Positions 1-9,074 of a stretch of DNA of 64,000 nt are shown piece after piece. How positions within the stretch are numbered: position 1 is the first letter of the stretch; each line of letters opens with the position of its first letter. The DNA is taken from NCBI GenBank assembly GCA_034522175.1, contig JAXHLQ010000001.1, positions 2,852,001 to 2,916,000 on the forward strand, written 5' to 3'. The translations under genes were made by a program, and so were the position numbers. The DNA is from JAIPDZ01 sp034522175 (GTDB taxonomy: Bacteria; Desulfobacterota; DSM-4660; Desulfatiglandales; Desulfatiglandaceae). The notes below the pieces were generated by a model that ran no database searches, had not been told where the DNA came from, and saw nothing but the letters and a program-made list of their open reading frames with translations.

Positions 1-625
1 ATCCCCATTCGGTCTTTTCACAGGCCGAGGCCAGGGTGTTAATCTCTTCGCGGGGGACCGCCTTCACCCCCTGCACCTTCCCCTCGGTAAGGCCCACCAG
101 AAGCTCAAACAGATCCTTGGTAAACCATCTGTCGTGAGGCGTGGTGCGCCAGAACCACTTGAATCCCCGTTCAGTGAGAGAAGGAGAGGTGGAAGAGCCG
201 TTGATCATGGGAACCTTATACTGCTCACATACTGCACTGACCGTCTTGGTGACCGAGCTGTGATAACATCCCAAAATTCCGTCCACTTTATCATCCAGGA
301 TCAGTTTCTTGGCCAGGTCCGCCCCCAGGGTGGGATTCCCCTGGTGATCCTTGATGATCAGTTTGATCTTGGCGCCGTCCAGACTCTTGATTCCTTGGTT
401 CTGGGCCATGGGCATGGCCAGGTCCGGCATGGCGCTGTTGGCGATTTTGGCTGCCAACTCCGCACCGGCACGGAGTTCACGTCCTGCCGCGGCCGCACCG
501 CCCGTCAGGGGATAAATGACCCCGATCTTGATCTCTTTTACTGCCCATGCCCCCGTGGGTACCACCAGCATGACCACGGCCAGGACCGACAGGGTAAGCA
601 TTCCAATTTTGACCAATGATTTCAT
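1..625 (-). CDS. Branched-chain amino acid-type ABC transporter substrate-binding protein (partial)
   Basis: The minus strand is open from the window edge to an ATG at 625-623, with an AGGAGG-type ribosome site just upstream. The first 30 or so residues are a signal peptide (MKSLVKIGMLTLSVLAVVML... ending near GAWA). The mature start KEIKIGVIYPLTGGAAAAGR is typical of periplasmic binding protein family 6 (LivK/Leu-Ile-Val-binding type). It is followed by the usual 'DHQGNP' and 'GILGCYHSSVTK' segments of lobe 1. Only about 208 residues lie inside the window, so the C-terminal half and any permease or ATPase genes are outside it. The ligand cannot be read from sequence; amino acids, amides or aromatic acids are all bound by this family. 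Confidence 0.85.
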   Translation of the reverse strand, partial: MKSLVKIGMLTLSVLAVVMLVVPTGAWAVKEIKIGVIYPLTGGAAAAGRELRAGAELAAKIANSAMPDLAMPMAQNQGIKSLDGAKIKLIIKDHQGNPTLGADLAKKLILDDKVDGILGCYHSSVTKTVSAVCEQYKVPMINGSSTSPSLTERGFKWFWRTTPHDRWFTKDLFELLVGLTEGKVQGVKAVPREEINTLASACEKTEWG

Positions 626-775
626 TTTCTTACCTCCTTTTCTTAGGTAACGCCCATTCATCAATATTCAGCCTTTTTATCAGGCTTCCTCCTGGGAAAC
701 CCTCAGGTTGTCCCTGCTTCAGCAACGGGCGTTCAAAATGCTTGAGCAGGGAGATCCTTTCGTTCAGTTATTTCG

Positions 776-805
776 ACTATAGAAGATACGGTTCATGGAT
801 GTCAA
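776..805 (-). promoter_or_regulatory. Sigma70-type promoter for the LivK-like gene
   Basis: On the minus strand a perfect -35 TTGACA (805-800) is followed after 18 bases by TATAGT (781-776). It faces the binding-protein gene starting at 625, giving an untranslated leader of roughly 145 bases. The site abuts the stop of the upstream SEC-C gene at 808, so the binding-protein gene probably has its own promoter rather than relying on readthrough. Confidence 0.6.
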
Positions 806-807
806 CT

Positions 808-2268
808 TCACTGATGCGTCAAACCGAGCACTTCTCTTACGTGTTGCGCACCCTTGCGATTGACTTCAGTCATGAAGGGGTCCTGTCCCCGGCCCCTCTC
901 AGCCTGTTTCAGAAGCGCTTCAACCGCTTCGCGCCCGTCAGCGGTTTTTACGGCCTCTCTTGGAGACTGCCCTCCCAGGGCCGGAATTTCTTGGTCCACC
1001 CAGCTTGCCCAGTGCTTGCCTATCATTTCAGCCACCTGCTCCCGGACCTCAGGATGCCTCATGAGTTCTTCATGTTCCTTTACCCTCCTTCTTTCGTCAG
1101 GGCTATCGGCGTGTTGGCGCATCATCGACTTCAGATCCTGAATCTCATCAACCCTGAATCGACCCGCATCGCCAAGCCGGGCATCGATCTCCCGGCGCAG
1201 GGCCGCCGCTCGTTCGGCCGAGTTGACCTCCGCAGTCAGACGCCGACCGTCGATCACCATACGGCCCAAAATCGTGTTGGGCATTCCGGGACTTACTTTG
1301 TTCCCCTGGCGGTTCCAGGGGATTTCGATGCGCACAATCCGATCCGCGTCATCCCGTTTCGCATCGGCGAACAGCTTATCGGGCGTCGCGGTGACACACA
1401 GATCACATAGCTTTTTAAACGCCTCATCAGCCGAAGATACATCATAAATGAGTCGGTGAAATTCCAGTGGATGGCCATCCGTGTTGCAGAGTTTCGGCCC
1501 GGCATATAATGCCTCGTCAATTTGGAAATACAGCTCTCGGATTTCCGTGTCCCATTCATGCAAGGTGTCGTCGGTAATGACGGTTTGATTCGCTCGCAGA
1601 TCTTTTCTCAATTGAATGACCTGCGATTTGTGGCTGGGTGGAATAATGGTGGGGGCAAGCCCGATCAGCATCCCCACGCCGTCCACATCGACCGCACGGC
1701 CGAAGAGCAGATCACCGGGTTGTACCTGTTCCGATCCCCTGTGCTCCTGGACCTCGATCCGGGTCCCTTCGAGCGTGTCCCGCAGGGTCATGCCCTTTCC
1801 GCTGTCTACGCTGAGGACCTCATAGAAGCTGTAAGGCTTGCGGTTAATGCTTTCAACCAATCGCGATTCCAGGGGATCAAGCCTGCCGGATTGTCCCTCG
1901 GCATACAGTTCGGCCACTGTGCGATCCTCCGGCCCAGGGAGTGTCACTTCAGCGTCGATGGGATCGTATTCCCAGTTAAATACATACCAGGGCCAGAACA
2001 GGGGACCGACCCGTCCAAACACCTCTTCATTGATCTCGTCTACCGGCTCGGGCCAAAGCAGAAATTCATCCATGGCCACATCGACGGCATCCTCGCCGAA
2101 GGTCAGGCCGGCAAAGGCGACCAAACGGTCCACCAGCCGGTCATAGGCCTCGGATAATCGTTGATAGTACAAGGACTTGGAAGGTGTGGACACTTTATTC
2201 AGACAACACTTCTTGTATTTTTTCCCGCTGCCGCAGTGACAGGGTTCGTTGCGTCCGATTTTCATCAC
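808..2268 (-). CDS. SEC-C metal-binding motif protein
   Basis: This is a 486-residue protein whose N-terminus, KIGRNEPCHCGSGKKYKKCC, is a canonical SEC-C zinc-binding motif (CxCx8CC), as at the end of SecA and in many small proteins. Unusually, the motif is at the extreme N-terminus. The remaining 460 residues are hydrophilic and contain no fold I recognise; the region around residues 330-450 is rich in charged helices. The start is either GTG at 2268 or ATG at 2265; GGAG lies seven bases before the GTG. It has no signal peptide or membrane segment, so it should be cytoplasmic. It may be a zinc-dependent adaptor, but no specific function can be assigned. Confidence 0.8.
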   Translation of the reverse strand: MMKIGRNEPCHCGSGKKYKKCCLNKVSTPSKSLYYQRLSEAYDRLVDRLVAFAGLTFGEDAVDVAMDEFLLWPEPVDEINEEVFGRVGPLFWPWYVFNWEYDPIDAEVTLPGPEDRTVAELYAEGQSGRLDPLESRLVESINRKPYSFYEVLSVDSGKGMTLRDTLEGTRIEVQEHRGSEQVQPGDLLFGRAVDVDGVGMLIGLAPTIIPPSHKSQVIQLRKDLRANQTVITDDTLHEWDTEIRELYFQIDEALYAGPKLCNTDGHPLEFHRLIYDVSSADEAFKKLCDLCVTATPDKLFADAKRDDADRIVRIEIPWNRQGNKVSPGMPNTILGRMVIDGRRLTAEVNSAERAAALRREIDARLGDAGRFRVDEIQDLKSMMRQHADSPDERRRVKEHEELMRHPEVREQVAEMIGKHWASWVDQEIPALGGQSPREAVKTADGREAVEALLKQAERGRGQDPFMTEVNRKGAQHVREVLGLTHQ

Positions 2269-2490
2269 TCTGTTTCTCCAATATTCCAGACAGTTAATCG
2301 ATGCCCTTCAATATCATCGGTTTTAAAAGTTGATAGTCCCGTGAAAAGTATGTTTTCGCGCTGAGACGCCTCGGTGAAACAAAAACGAAAGGTTTCACAG
2401 GGCAAGCAGGGGTGCAGAGAAAAAACTCTATTAATTTTAATAACCTACCTTTGCGAACTTTTCCTGTTTCCGGTCGAAGCACAGCGAAGA

Positions 2491-2533
2491 TCCCGCTGCC
2501 AGCGGGACTTTGCGTGAGTCCCGCAGGGCGGGA
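2491..2533. repeat. Paired REP-like hairpins
   Basis: Two short GC-rich stem-loops sit side by side: TCCCGCT-GCC-AGCGGGA at 2491-2507 and TCCCGC-AGG-GCGGGA at 2519-2533. They share the TCCCGC/GCGGGA stem, like a bacterial interspersed mosaic (REP-type) element. They lie in the 309-base gap 2269-2577, which otherwise holds nothing I recognise. A RAYT transposase remnant, the family linked to REP spread, lies about 2.2 kb away at 4680-4934. Confidence 0.5.
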
Positions 2534-2577
2534 TTGACTTTTTACGAACGCATCAAAGTTCAAGAGCCTTTATATCC

Positions 2578-3213
2578 TCAATCATCCGGCCCCCGATGCG
2601 CTGTGGCATCCTCGTCGACCCAGTCCGCTTCGGTGTAGGACATGCCTTTGCGGCCCGGGACCTTTCGCTTCGGACCGGCGCTGTAAAAAGTGCAGCTTTT
2701 CGGGCCGTAGCAGAAAGTCTCGAACCGGTACCGTTTCCTGGACGGATTCCAGTGGTCGATAATCATCTCCACCGGCATCCGGCAACCCCAGATGCAGGTC
2801 AGGCATTGGGTGTCATACGTGCGTGTATCCAGGCGCCGATGACCCCGGCTGCGATAGGTCTCCAGTTCGGGCGGCACGCCCAAAAACGGCGGGCCCGCCA
2901 GGGATTCACCCTCGGCATCCTTCAGCACCTTGAGACCGCTCGCTTTGTAAAACCCGGCCGTTTCAAGGCGTGGGTCAGGGATCGGAACCGCCAGGCCACT
3001 GACTTCCATACCTACCCGAAATCGATGCTTCGCCTGTGCGGCCTTCCCGATAGCGACCTCAAATTCACCGGGTTTATCCTCGATTGTCCCTTCCATTCGA
3101 AGGACGTATCCCAGGTAGCTGTGGCTCCGCTCATCGAAAGACCGCATGAGCCGGATACGGGGCTGGACGGATGTAACCTTTCCAGACCATGTGATTTTAT
3201 TCGTTTTCATCAT
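2578..3213 (-). CDS. Conserved hypothetical cytoplasmic protein with Cys motif
   Basis: This is a 211-residue soluble protein. It starts at one of two adjacent ATG codons behind GGGAGG. The N-terminal half is strand-rich (KITWSGKVTSVQPRIRLMRS, then an LRMEGTIEDKPGEFEVAIG stretch) and looks like a small beta-barrel, possibly OB-like. The C-terminal half has a Cys cluster, TQCLTCIWGC (about residues 136-145), with later Cys residues at FCYGPKSC, suggesting a metal site. I do not recognise the family with certainty. It stands alone between the REP-like repeat and the four-helix-bundle gene, all on the minus strand. Confidence 0.65.
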   Translation of the reverse strand: MMKTNKITWSGKVTSVQPRIRLMRSFDERSHSYLGYVLRMEGTIEDKPGEFEVAIGKAAQAKHRFRVGMEVSGLAVPIPDPRLETAGFYKASGLKVLKDAEGESLAGPPFLGVPPELETYRSRGHRRLDTRTYDTQCLTCIWGCRMPVEMIIDHWNPSRKRYRFETFCYGPKSCTFYSAGPKRKVPGRKGMSYTEADWVDEDATAHRGPDD

Positions 3214-3239
3214 CCTCCCAACTCAAGCTGTTTTTGCCT

Positions 3240-3893
3240 TCACCTCATCGATGAGAAACCGCCCGCCCTGGTTGTCAGACGGGTTTCCCGACGACGAAGC
3301 CGTCGGTCGAGCAGGCTGCATGCAACGGCAATCAGGATTAGTGCGGCGTTGGCGGCGATTTCCGGATAAGTGGACCTGGCGGACGTTGTGGACCCGGTGG
3401 ACTGTTCACGATGTCCACCAGGTCCACTGTGCCCATCATGAATTTCCTTCACCCACTGTGCCACTTCATCCACCCACTGTGCCACTTCATCCGCTGTGGC
3501 GCAGCGCCGGTTGACTAGCTCTGCCCGCCGCGGGTTTTCCCGCGCCCACTGCGGTAGACCCCGCTGCCGCAGAAAATCCTCATAATCCAGCCGCAACTCC
3601 TCCAGGCTGGCCCGGGCTACATTGGTCAGCTTCAGCTCTGTCTTTTTGGATGTTCCCGAAGCCTTGCTGCCCTCCGCGATATTCTGCACCCCCGATCGCG
3701 CCGCCTGCACCATCTGGTCCTTTGTCCGGCTGAACCGATCAACATAGCGGTCACAGAATCGCATTGTGACATCATAGACAAGCTGTGCAATCTGGAAGCT
3801 CTTCAGATTTCGGTAACCGCCGTGCTTTGGCATCAGTCTCTCAGACGGTTTACTTCCCATTCCACCTCCACCCTGCCCAGGTTGTCCACTCAT
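3240..3893 (-). CDS. Four-helix-bundle (23S rRNA IVS/S23-like) protein with suffix domain
   Basis: The 217-residue protein carries the signature of the four-helix-bundle family encoded by 23S rRNA intervening sequences: YRNLKSFQIAQLVYDVT, then RTKDQMVQAARSGVQNIAEG, then a LEELRLDYEDFLRQRGLPQW helix. The C-terminus (AANAALILIAVACSLLDRR and GGFSSMR) matches the 'suffix' extension seen in free-standing genomic copies. The function of the family is unknown. The linker between bundle and suffix is encoded by DNA full of short repeats. These are a 21-bp tandem duplication and runs of GTGGAC units, including a 10-bp inverted repeat (3370-3379 with 3418-3427). The linker is therefore probably length-variable. 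Confidence 0.8.
   Translation of the reverse strand: MSGQPGQGGGGMGSKPSERLMPKHGGYRNLKSFQIAQLVYDVTMRFCDRYVDRFSRTKDQMVQAARSGVQNIAEGSKASGTSKKTELKLTNVARASLEELRLDYEDFLRQRGLPQWARENPRRAELVNRRCATADEVAQWVDEVAQWVKEIHDGHSGPGGHREQSTGSTTSARSTYPEIAANAALILIAVACSLLDRRLRRRETRLTTRAGGFSSMR
3450..3491. repeat. Two tandem 21-bp repeats inside the four-helix-bundle gene
   Basis: Positions 3450-3470 and 3471-3491 are identical 21-mers in direct tandem. Because 21 is a multiple of three, the duplication keeps the frame and doubles a seven-residue block (DEVAQWV) in the linker. It could gain or lose copies by slippage without breaking the protein. Confidence 0.85.
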
Positions 3894-3933
3894 ACCCCGG
3901 CCCCCCGGCGAACTGTATTTAAAACGCCCCTGC

Positions 3934-4098
3934 TCATTCGCCGCCCCTTTTGCACCGAACCATCCAATATTTCTCGACGGTTGCCCTATCGGTCGATCTG
4001 CCCTTCTTGAAGAGGATGTGGCTTACCTGCCTGTTTCCCTCGGTTTGAACTATTCGAAATTTTCGGATAGTTGATTCCAACAGCGGGTCTTTATTCAT
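3934..4098 (-). pseudogene. Short ORF resembling a RhuM/Fic-associated virulence-protein fragment
   Basis: An ORF of 54 codons starts at ATG 4098 behind GGAG. Its residues 9-25 (STIRKFRIVQTEGNRQV) resemble the 'RKFRTVQTEG.R.V' segment near the N-terminus of RhuM-type proteins. The expected YNLD..ISVGYRV segment does not follow; the sequence runs into an unrelated basic tail and stops. I read it as a scrap of a larger gene, but a real small protein cannot be excluded. Confidence 0.35.
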
Positions 4099-4629
4099 TC
4101 CGTCACCTCTCCGGAATGATAAATGCCATTATCAGATCACCTCGGGAAAGGCAGTTTGGTCTGCTGTAAGAAGCCAGCGTTTTTATTCAACTTACGACCC
4201 AATACCCGCTTCCTCCGTCTCATGATTTCTTGAGCGCACCTTACATTTGTCATTGCTTTCGATGGTTGGGTCCACCATAACATAACCTTAACTTTTAGTG
4301 TATTCGTTTTTACAAGGCTGGGTAAGATAGCCTCAAAAGACCGTCAATTCGGGAATGATAGGAATTGTTCTGTCGCCTGGGACTGACAGATGCGGAAGGC
4401 TCAGTATTGCAGGGTTCCGTCTTCGTACACCAACTTCAACCAACGCTGGCAAGTATAACCTTGAGAATACAGCAATTCAGGGATGATATGGTAGCCCTTT
4501 GTCATGTGATCGCTGTCCACCGGGAAGGCGACACACGATGTTGGTGCCTTCAGGCAAGCCCGTAAGCCGCTTTAAAAGACATAGTGGTGGGTATAAGTGG
4601 CTCATAACACAACCTAATAATGGGCATCG
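4099..4629. other. Intergenic stretch with no recognisable gene
   Basis: About 530 bases lie between the RhuM-like scrap and the first 25-bp inverted repeat. On the minus strand a 56-codon open stretch without an early ATG ends in the residues LKLVYEDGTLQY near 4405; I cannot assign it. No tRNA, strong promoter or terminator was seen. With its neighbours it looks like decayed DNA. Confidence 0.5.
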
Positions 4630-5000
4630 GGTGTCACATCTTGCATAGTGAATATAAATGATTGTATTTGGTCCTCAAATCAGGCTCTTTGTTTGATTCT
4701 GGTTCTCATGCTGCTCAGAATATGGCTGACTGCTGAGTAGGTCATGCCAAACAACCGCCCTGTTTTTTCGTTGAGCAGCATGCATGTTTTTCAAACCAGA
4801 TAGACCAGCAAATCGCGGTCATCCTTCATCGACTTGGGTATTCTCCGCGATTCCTGGATCATTTCGTTCATTTCCGCGGGATAACACATGATATACAGCC
4901 CGCCCTCATATTCTATTCGCCATGCTCTGCCCATGAAAACGAATTTATGGTAAAGGCAGGTCCAAGTCAACTATTTATTCACTATGCAAGATGTGACACC
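4630..5000. repeat. Perfect 25-bp inverted repeats flanking a RAYT remnant
   Basis: Positions 4630-4654 and 4976-5000 are perfect reverse complements (outer bases GGTGTCACATC..., inner end ...GTGAATA). The match stops sharply on both sides. The 371-base unit encloses the decayed RAYT at 4680-4934. No direct target duplication is visible outside the arms. The right arm begins eight bases beyond the repaired stop codon of the GGDEF gene. Confidence 0.8.
4680..4934 (-). pseudogene. REP-associated tyrosine transposase (RAYT) remnant
   Basis: The reading frame from ATG 4934 gives MGRAWRIEYEGGLYIMCYPA, the classical start of IS200-like RAYT proteins (normally ...EGGLYHVMSRGN). It then jumps to a segment resembling the C-terminal helix-turn-helix extension (KDDRDLLVYLV, then a TGA stop). 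After the stop comes GRLFGMTYSAVSHILSSM, which fits the C-terminal 'IGELFGLTYSAVS' region. The whole central catalytic domain with its HUH and Tyr residues is missing. It is therefore an internally deleted, stop-containing relic of a protein usually about 250-320 residues long. Confidence 0.75.
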
Positions 5001-5007
5001 TATACCC

Positions 5008-7433
5008 TCAATCCGATAGTCGCATAACCCGGTTTCTTCCAGCCTGTTTGGCCTTATACAGGGCCTTATCCGCTTTTTCAAGCAAATCCCCGGGCGTTTG
5101 ATCGGTTTGTGGGTTGTATTGAGACACCCCCCCACTGATGGTGATATGAAAAGGGGTCTCTTCCTGGTGAAAGGGATACCCGGCCACCTGTTCCCTGAGC
5201 CTTTCGCAAAACTGGATGGCGCCTGTTTCATCCGTATTGGGCAACACCAGCATAAACTCCTCCCCCCATAGCGGCAGGCTGTATCCAACTGCCGGGCACT
5301 GTCGCCCATCAATTGGCCGATGCCGCGCAGGACCCTGTCCCCGGTGGGATGGCCGTAGCGATCGTTCACCGCCTTGAAGTCATCCAGATCCAGCATGCAC
5401 ACGCTTAGGGGGGGATGATACCGCTTGGCCCGTGCGATCTCGTGGGCCAGGGCGTCCATGGCATACCGGCGGTTGTACAGACCGGTCAACTCATCCATGG
5501 TGGCCATCGCGGCCATTTTTTCGGTAACCTTCTTAATCTCCCTGTTCAACTGAGCCTTTTCTAAGGCATTGTGGATGGACCGGGACAGCGAATCCCGGGT
5601 AATGGTATCCATGGGCAGATAGTCCGCAGCGCCTGCCTTGATCGCCCGGGCGGCCACCAATTCGTCGCCGGAGCGGCTGATGACCACCACGGGGATCTCC
5701 ACTTCCCGCTCCTTCAAGGCTTCCATGAATCTAAGAGCGGTTCCATCCGGCAGATCATGGTCTGTGAGCACCAGATCCATGGCCTGCTCACGAAGGGCTC
5801 CAAGGGCCTGCGACATGGTTTCGGCGCGATGGACAACCAAGCGGTCGTCCTCACTTAAAAACGACTCGATACGGTCATACGCATGGTGTGCGTCCCGGAC
5901 CATGAGCAGATCCACCTTCCCGCCCGAATCACCGCTGACGGCCTCTTCCCCATAGGGCAGGGTCTGGAGGCCCTGCATGCTGCCCACTTTTTTTACAATG
6001 TTGGCGATCTTGGTACTCGATTCCTGGAGCTTTTCCAGCCGGCTGGAGAGGAGCTCAGGATGCTCGCCCTCCTTGATCATGGCCTCGATATCCCCGAGCA
6101 GGGTGTTCAGCGGCTGGCGCAATTCATGGGCCGTGGCCCCCGCCATCTGAAGCAGGACCCTGAGGCGCTCCTCTTCGATCACGGCTTTTTGTTGATGCAG
6201 GATGGTCTGGTTGGCCTGTTTGAGATTTTCCTCCATCTCTTTTCGTCTGGTGATATCCCGCAGGGAGGCGAGGTACATGGGCTCATCCTGGTAGGTCAGT
6301 TCAGCCACCCGCATTTCAGCCACCCTGGGTTGATGCGCTGAATCCAGGAGATGGATCTCTATTCGTTCATCCCCGCTCACGGGGAACCCGAACCGGGAAC
6401 CGATCAATCGATCCTGTGGCACATTAAAGAGATCAAATGCCGCGGGATTGGCAAAGCGGATGGCGCCATCTCGGTCCACCAGGACCATGGCATCCCGGTT
6501 ATGGGAAATAATTTCCTGCATCTGCTCTCGGGATTGGGCCAGAGCCTCTTGCATCTGGTAGGCTGCGGTGACGTTATGGAGGATCACAATAGCATTGTCG
6601 TTAGACTCGCCTGTGGGAAGGTAGCGCAGTTCAAGCCGAACATGGTCCAGCCTTAAGGGGATACGATCCAAAGGAGATGGGGTACCCTGGGGCCCGTTTA
6701 AAAGGCGCCTTATCTCGCCGGCGCTGTCTTCTGCCAAGAGGTCCAGAAAACGGGCGCCCAGCACATCTGCTTCTTCCTTACTGAACAGGGAGAGGGCCAT
6801 GTCGTTGGCATACACCACCTTGCCGTCTACGATCTCCAGGATTCCCTCGGACAGAGACTGCAACACGCCCTTGAGGTGGGCATTCACCGAAAGGAGTTCT
6901 CCGGTGATGCGCCGCTCATATACGCCCTCAATCCCAACGATCTCACCTGCCTTGCATCGAGACCGGGCCGCATCCGGATGATCCAGGACCCAGCGCACAT
7001 TGCAGGCCATTGCATCAAGGGGGCCCTTGGCAATACAGGCGCCGGCCCCGAGGTGATGAAGATCGGTTTTCTCTTCAGTCAATGTGGCAGATAATACGAC
7101 CACAAATGCCTTGTGGTGTATGTCCATGTGCCGGATGACCCGTAATAAGGTCTTGCCGTCAATGAGCGGCATGATCAGATCCACGAAGATGATATCGGGA
7201 ACCTGGGTCTTTAAGAGGTCTAAGGCCTGAAGACCGTCCCGGGCGGTCTTCACCGAACAGCCTTCGGCGGACAGGGTGTCTTTCATGAACTCAAGGATAA
7301 ACGGATCATTGTCCACCACCAGGGCGGAACGTCCCTTATTTTTGGGGGAAACTGGCCCGGGAGAGGACATGGCGGGAGGGTGCTCGAAATGTTGGCCTGA
7401 TTTTTTTCCAACTGGCGCTATAGATGTATCCAT
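5008..7433 (-). CDS. Multi-domain receiver-PAS-PAS-HisKA-receiver-GGDEF signalling protein (frameshifted)
   Basis: Repaired length is 808 residues. In order: receiver domain (about 35-150, SALVVDNDPFILEF...FVDLIMP); two PAS domains (about 190-390); a HisKA-like helix with the phospho-acceptor motif AHELRQP but no ATPase domain; a second receiver (about 520-640, DLVLTDHDLPDG); and a C-terminal GGDEF domain (MDELTGLYNRRYAMD...). The frame breaks inside the active-site loop: a six-C run at 5262-5267 (G6 on the coding strand) needs a seventh base to give CRYGGEEFMLVLPNTDE. The frame then continues to LYKAKQAGRNRVMRL and stops at 5008. Without repair the ORF runs on in a wrong frame to 4971. It is the last gene of the kaiB-kaiC operon and is a likely diguanylate cyclase output. 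Confidence 0.8.
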
Positions 7434-7529
7434 CCCTGTTCCTTATTGTGTTTGCTTCACTCCGATCCACTGCGTGTTTCACGCCAGGGGACAAGTCCGC
7501 ATATCGAAAGCGTGGTGGAGAATATCACC

Positions 7530-9029
7530 TTATTTAGAGAACGGCGCCCCCAATTGAATTCCGTAGGCCCCCACTTCATAGGCAAAGAGGGATTTACTGT
7601 GATTGCTCCCCCGCATCTTGAGGATATTGATGACGCGTTTGACCTCCTGGTCCCGTTCCACATATCTGAAGAGGATGATGCCGTCCACTACCGAGCTGAG
7701 CCGCAGGTCAGAGGTGGTCAGGGATCCCAAGAGCTGGCCCTGCTGAGCATCGAAATTGGAGGCGGCGAGGTAACTCAGCATACACGTCACCCCATGGGTC
7801 TTGGCCAGTCCGTACAGCTGAATCAAAAACCGGCGTACCCCCTCTTGGGACATGGATTCCGACAGAATGGTGGAAATGGAATCCACCACAATCCGCTTGA
7901 CGCCGTTTGCCTTCAACGCATCAAAAATGGTGTGAAGGAGCTGATCAGGCAGCAGATCGATCAGGGGCGCAGTGATGATCCGGAGGCGTCCGCTCTTTTC
8001 ATAGGCCTCAAAATCCCATCCAAATCCGTAAGCCGCTTTTCGCACCTGATCCGGGGGTTCCTCCAGCGCCACAAACAGGCTTTTTTCTCCCACCTTCAGA
8101 CCCGCCTCGAGAAAGTGCAAGCCCAAGATGGACTTACCGGTTCCGGTATTGCCGGAAACCAGTATCACATGCCCTTCGGGGATCCCGCCCTCCATGGCAT
8201 CATCCAAGGCCGAGATGCCCGTCTTCTTTCGAATGCTCAAATCGGTCCGGGCCATGGAGAGATCGATGGGAATGCGGGGTAAAACCTCCATGCCTCGTGA
8301 ACTAATCTCGTAATGGACACGTCCGCTGCGAAATCCCGCCCCCCGCATCTTGCGTACATAGATCCTGCGCGTGAATTTCATTTCCCCTTCATCCATTTCC
8401 AGATCCAGGATGGTATCGGTGACAAATTCCGCAATACCGTAACGGGACAGGACATCCTTGCCCCGGCTCTTCTCCGCACTGATCATGGTGGTCACTCCGA
8501 GGGCCTTCAGCCGGGCCGAGAGCTGAAACAAAGACATCCGGATGGCATCCTTATCTGAAAACCGCTGAAACAGCGCGTCGAGCCCGTCGATGACCAGCCG
8601 GCTGGCCCCGGCCTTGCCCAAGGCATTCTGGATCCTCACCACCATGGGGGTAAAATCATAACCCGAATCAATATGTTCAATGGTTTCATCAGGCTTGGGG
8701 GTCAAATCCAGAAATCGAAGGGACCCCTGACTGACCAACCCCGGATAGTCCCAGTTAAAGGCGCCCACATTTTGGACGATGTCGTCCTTTGTTTCTCCGA
8801 GGGTGACAAAGACACCGTTTTCATTGTAGTGCTGTATGCCTCGATACAAAAACTCATTGAGCAGTACAGTTTTCCCGGTCCCTGCAAAACCGGTGACCAG
8901 GGTACAGCGGCCCTTGGGGATCCCCCCGCCGAGCATCTCGTCCAGCCCCTTGATGCCGGTGGGCAGTTTTTCCACCGTCAGTGGAGCGTCATGGGCCGGC
9001 GCAGCATGATTATTTTCCGGGGTGTTCAT
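7530..9029 (-). CDS. kaiC: KaiC-like double RecA ATPase
   Basis: This is a 499-residue cytoplasmic protein of two KaiC/RadA-like domains. Walker A motifs are GFAGTGKT (47-54) and GNTGTGKS (293-300), and each domain begins with the family's 'LPTGIKGLDEMLGGGIPKG'-type entry. After the second P-loop the usual Glu pair is present (VALEEPPDQ); in the first it reads VTLGETKDD, with one Glu. I chose ATG 9029 because GGAGG lies six bases upstream; the frame is open to 9068. In cyanobacteria KaiC autophosphorylates and cycles with KaiA and KaiB. Outside them, KaiC with KaiB but no KaiA is commonly linked to two-component signalling, as here with the PAS/GGDEF gene downstream. Confidence 0.92.
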   Translation of the reverse strand: MNTPENNHAAPAHDAPLTVEKLPTGIKGLDEMLGGGIPKGRCTLVTGFAGTGKTVLLNEFLYRGIQHYNENGVFVTLGETKDDIVQNVGAFNWDYPGLVSQGSLRFLDLTPKPDETIEHIDSGYDFTPMVVRIQNALGKAGASRLVIDGLDALFQRFSDKDAIRMSLFQLSARLKALGVTTMISAEKSRGKDVLSRYGIAEFVTDTILDLEMDEGEMKFTRRIYVRKMRGAGFRSGRVHYEISSRGMEVLPRIPIDLSMARTDLSIRKKTGISALDDAMEGGIPEGHVILVSGNTGTGKSILGLHFLEAGLKVGEKSLFVALEEPPDQVRKAAYGFGWDFEAYEKSGRLRIITAPLIDLLPDQLLHTIFDALKANGVKRIVVDSISTILSESMSQEGVRRFLIQLYGLAKTHGVTCMLSYLAASNFDAQQGQLLGSLTTSDLRLSSVVDGIILFRYVERDQEVKRVINILKMRGSNHSKSLFAYEVGAYGIQLGAPFSK

Positions 9030-9074
9030 GAATGCCTCCTTCAAGGCGTCCTTTGCTTGCGAGGACAAATCAGG

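Noticed and set aside
616..1410. 264-codon plus-strand ORF
   Set aside because: It lies opposite the LivK-like start and the SEC-C gene and its product has no recognisable pattern; it is a shadow ORF.
2294..2563. 89-codon minus-strand ORF
   Set aside because: It is encoded across the two REP-like hairpins, has repeat-derived composition and no recognisable domain or ribosome site.
3370..3491. Short repeats considered as a CRISPR array
   Set aside because: Only two adjacent 21-mers without spacers, lying inside a coding frame; no cas genes nearby.
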